Shown here piece by piece: positions 13,669 to 14,813 of a stretch of 14,813 nt of DNA. Made by a program: the position numbers and the translations under genes. This stretch comes from Euryarchaeota archaeon UBA102 (GTDB taxonomy: Archaea > Thermoplasmatota > Poseidoniia > MGIII > CG-Epi1). The notes beneath the pieces were generated by a model. The model had not been told where the DNA came from. It saw nothing but the letters and a program-made list of their open reading frames with translations, and did not search any database. Numbering within the stretch: the stretch's first letter is position 1; the number at the start of each line of letters is the position of its first letter. The stretch is taken from NCBI GenBank assembly GCA_002509225.1, contig DAHL01000041.1, forward strand, positions 1-14,813, read 5' to 3'.

Positions 13669-13871
13669 AAATCTGGCTCAAACTCCGTTTCGGATAAATC
13701 CGGTTCCAACTCCGATTGAAGTTCCGTCATAAGTTGACTTAGAAGACCGTCAAAACTACTACTCTGATATTCTCTTGGACCGCCCATATCCGACTGTATC
13801 TTTGCGATGTAAACGCCGTCTGAAGATTCTAATTCTATACGGCAAATAGACTCTTCCATAATTGAGTTCAT
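13665..13871 (-). CDS. Small acidic protein coupled to the UPF0200 gene
   Basis: I do not recognise this 68-residue protein. It reads as two or three short strands (ICRIELESSDG, VYIAKIQSD), then a helix (FDGLLSQLMTELQSEL) and a Glu/Asp-rich tail. That beta-beta-alpha order loosely recalls the HicB-like partial RNase H fold, but similarity is only in outline. Its TGA overlaps the TTG start of the UPF0200 gene, so the two are probably translated together. ATG at 13869-13871 is the longest start. An ATG at 13857-13859 would fit a leaderless mRNA from the TATA box at 13880-13888 and give 64 residues. Confidence 0.6.
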   Translation of the reverse strand: MNSIMEESICRIELESSDGVYIAKIQSDMGGPREYQSSSFDGLLSQLMTELQSELEPDLSETEFEPDF

Positions 13872-13879
13872 ATTGGGTT

Positions 13880-13888
13880 CTATTTAAT
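13880..13888 (-). promoter_or_regulatory. TATA-like element before the small protein-UPF0200 pair
   Basis: The minus strand reads ATTAAATAG in the 33-bp gap after the carboxyltransferase gene. Its centre is 25 bp from the internal ATG at 13859 and only about 13 bp from the ATG at 13871. It therefore supports the shorter start if it is the real promoter. Confidence 0.35.
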
Positions 13889-13904
13889 CCCAACGTTAGA
13901 ACAG

Positions 13905-14813
13905 TTACATTCTGAAAACGCCGAAACCGGAATCATCGAAGGGGGCGTTTAGTGAGGCTGAGATACCGAGGGCTAAAACCATACGAGTATCTATCGGATC
14001 TATAATTCCATCATCCCAGATGCGTGCTGTTGAGTAGTAAGGATTACCTTCGGTTTCGTATTTCTCTAGAATAGGGGCACGGATTGAATCGATATCTTTC
14101 TCACTCAAAGATTTACCGGCTGCTGTCGCTTGATCCTGTTTAACAGTTGAGAGAACTGTGGCCGCCTGTTCACCACCCATTACTGAGATACGGGCATTTG
14201 GCCACATCCAGAGTTGTCGTGGCTGATAAGCACGACCACACATTCCGTAATTACCGGCACCGAAAGAGCCTCCTACAATAACTGTAAACTTCGGTACAGA
14301 GGCATTCGAAACAGCCATTACCATCTTAGCACCATCCTTCGCAATTCCACCGGCCTCATATTGACTCCCGACCATGAAACCGGTTATATTCTGAAGAAAG
14401 ATAAGTGGTATTCCTCTCTGGCAGCAGACCTCGATGAAATGGGTGCCTTTCAATGCAGATTCAGAGAAGAGAACTCCATTGTTAGCGATAATACCTACCG
14501 GATAACCCATCAAACGAGCGAACCCGGTAACCAAAGTCTTGCCGTATTCGCTTTTGAATTCATGGAACTTAGAATCATCAACTAAACGAGCAATAACCTC
14601 TCTAATGTCATAAGGTTGGCGTGAATCAGCAGGAATAATACCGTACAGTTCCTTAGGATTATAGAACGGATCTTGTGGAGGGCTAACATCTAGAGAAGAT
14701 TTAGATGGACGATTCAAATTTTCTAAAATATCACGAGTAATAGCTAGAGCGTGTTCATCGTCATCTGCGAAGTGATCAGTTACACCACTCTGTTTAGTGT
14801 GAACCTCAGCACC
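13905..14813 (-). CDS. mccB: Methylcrotonyl-CoA carboxylase carboxyltransferase (beta) subunit, C-terminal part
   Basis: This is the C-terminal 302 residues of a biotin-dependent acyl-CoA carboxyltransferase, closest by eye to the beta subunit of methylcrotonyl-CoA carboxylase (leucine breakdown). The reading frame is open to the right edge, and its first residues, [19 protein letters not shown], are conserved family sequence. The gene therefore continues beyond the window; family members are about 530 residues. Further motifs are [85 protein letters not shown] and the terminal FGVFRM. These match MCC more than propionyl-CoA carboxylase; geranyl-CoA carboxylase cannot be excluded. The biotin carboxylase/carrier subunit is not seen. 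Confidence 0.93.
   Translation of the reverse strand, partial: GAEVHTKQSGVTDHFADDDEHALAITRDILENLNRPSKSSLDVSPPQDPFYNPKELYGIIPADSRQPYDIREVIARLVDDSKFHEFKSEYGKTLVTGFARLMGYPVGIIANNGVLFSESALKGTHFIEVCCQRGIPLIFLQNITGFMVGSQYEAGGIAKDGAKMVMAVSNASVPKFTVIVGGSFGAGNYGMCGRAYQPRQLWMWPNARISVMGGEQAATVLSTVKQDQATAAGKSLSEKDIDSIRAPILEKYETEGNPYYSTARIWDDGIIDPIDTRMVLALGISASLNAPFDDSGFGVFRM

Noticed and set aside
13114..13871. Toxin-antitoxin (HicAB-like) interpretation of the small acidic protein and its partner
   Set aside because: The resemblance to HicB is only in secondary-structure outline, and the partner is a UPF0200 P-loop protein, not a HicA-type double-stranded RNA-binding toxin.
13905..14717. A complete 270-residue carboxyltransferase starting at the TTG at 14715-14717
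   Set aside because: The frame stays open to the window edge and the upstream 32 codons encode conserved carboxyltransferase sequence ([10 protein letters not shown]), so the TTG is an internal Leu codon and the gene is truncated by the window.
1..14813. CRISPR arrays, insertion sequences or phage genes
   Set aside because: No regularly spaced direct repeats, transposase/integrase motifs or terminal inverted repeats were seen; the gene content is core housekeeping plus one surface protein.

Overview
The window looks like a chromosomal segment of a planktonic archaeon, most probably a Thermoplasmatota lineage related to Marine Group II/III (Poseidoniia). This placement is an inference. The information-processing genes are archaeal: aIF1A, Rio1, a Dim2-type KH protein, RNase P Rpp21 and Trm5. 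Basal promoters look archaeal, with TATA boxes about 25 bp upstream of start codons. A very large Asp-rich secreted protein with a single C-terminal membrane anchor, low-to-moderate GC and short intergenic gaps fit the same group. No mobile element, CRISPR array or integration scar was seen.

Layout. (1) 96-5732 (-): a giant exported, C-terminally anchored surface protein with CARDB-like and jelly-roll-like modules, its own promoter, a hairpin in its leader and another just after its stop. (2) 5869-8271 (-): a compact operon gcvT-gcvH-trm5, joining two glycine-cleavage proteins to the tRNA m1G37 methyltransferase. (3) 8327-10061 (+): the classic archaeal ribosome-biogenesis/translation operon aIF1A-rio1-dim2 with overlapping starts and stops, divergent from gcvT across one 55-bp gap. 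(4) 10248-11384 (+): an RNase Z-like metallo-beta-lactamase protein followed by a QueD/6-pyruvoyltetrahydropterin synthase homologue. (5) 11387-11462 (-): tRNA-Arg(GCG) with encoded CCA, tail-to-tail with the queD-like gene. (6) 11542-12012 (+) purE and 12015-12338 (-) RNase P Rpp21, convergent with a 2-bp gap. (7) 12422-13117 (+): an unrecognised four-helix membrane protein whose stop overlaps that of a UPF0200 P-loop kinase-like gene (13114-13668, -). That gene is coupled to a small acidic protein (13665-13871, -). (8) 13905-14813 (-): the C-terminal part of a methylcrotonyl-CoA carboxylase carboxyltransferase subunit running off the right edge.

Functionally, the central part is dominated by RNA and translation: tRNA and rRNA maturation, initiation, tRNA modification and RNase P. 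Amino-acid and one-carbon metabolism (GcvT/H, MccB) and purine synthesis (PurE) flank it. Several first genes of transcription units appear leaderless, and genes inside units are coupled by ATGA, TAATG or TTGA overlaps.

The most unusual observation is the QueD-like protein. It aligns without gaps to E. coli QueD, recalled from memory, across the N-terminal active-site region. It keeps the catalytic Cys27, Asp70/His71 and Glu110 positions, yet all three zinc-binding histidines are replaced (Arg16, Tyr31, Leu33).
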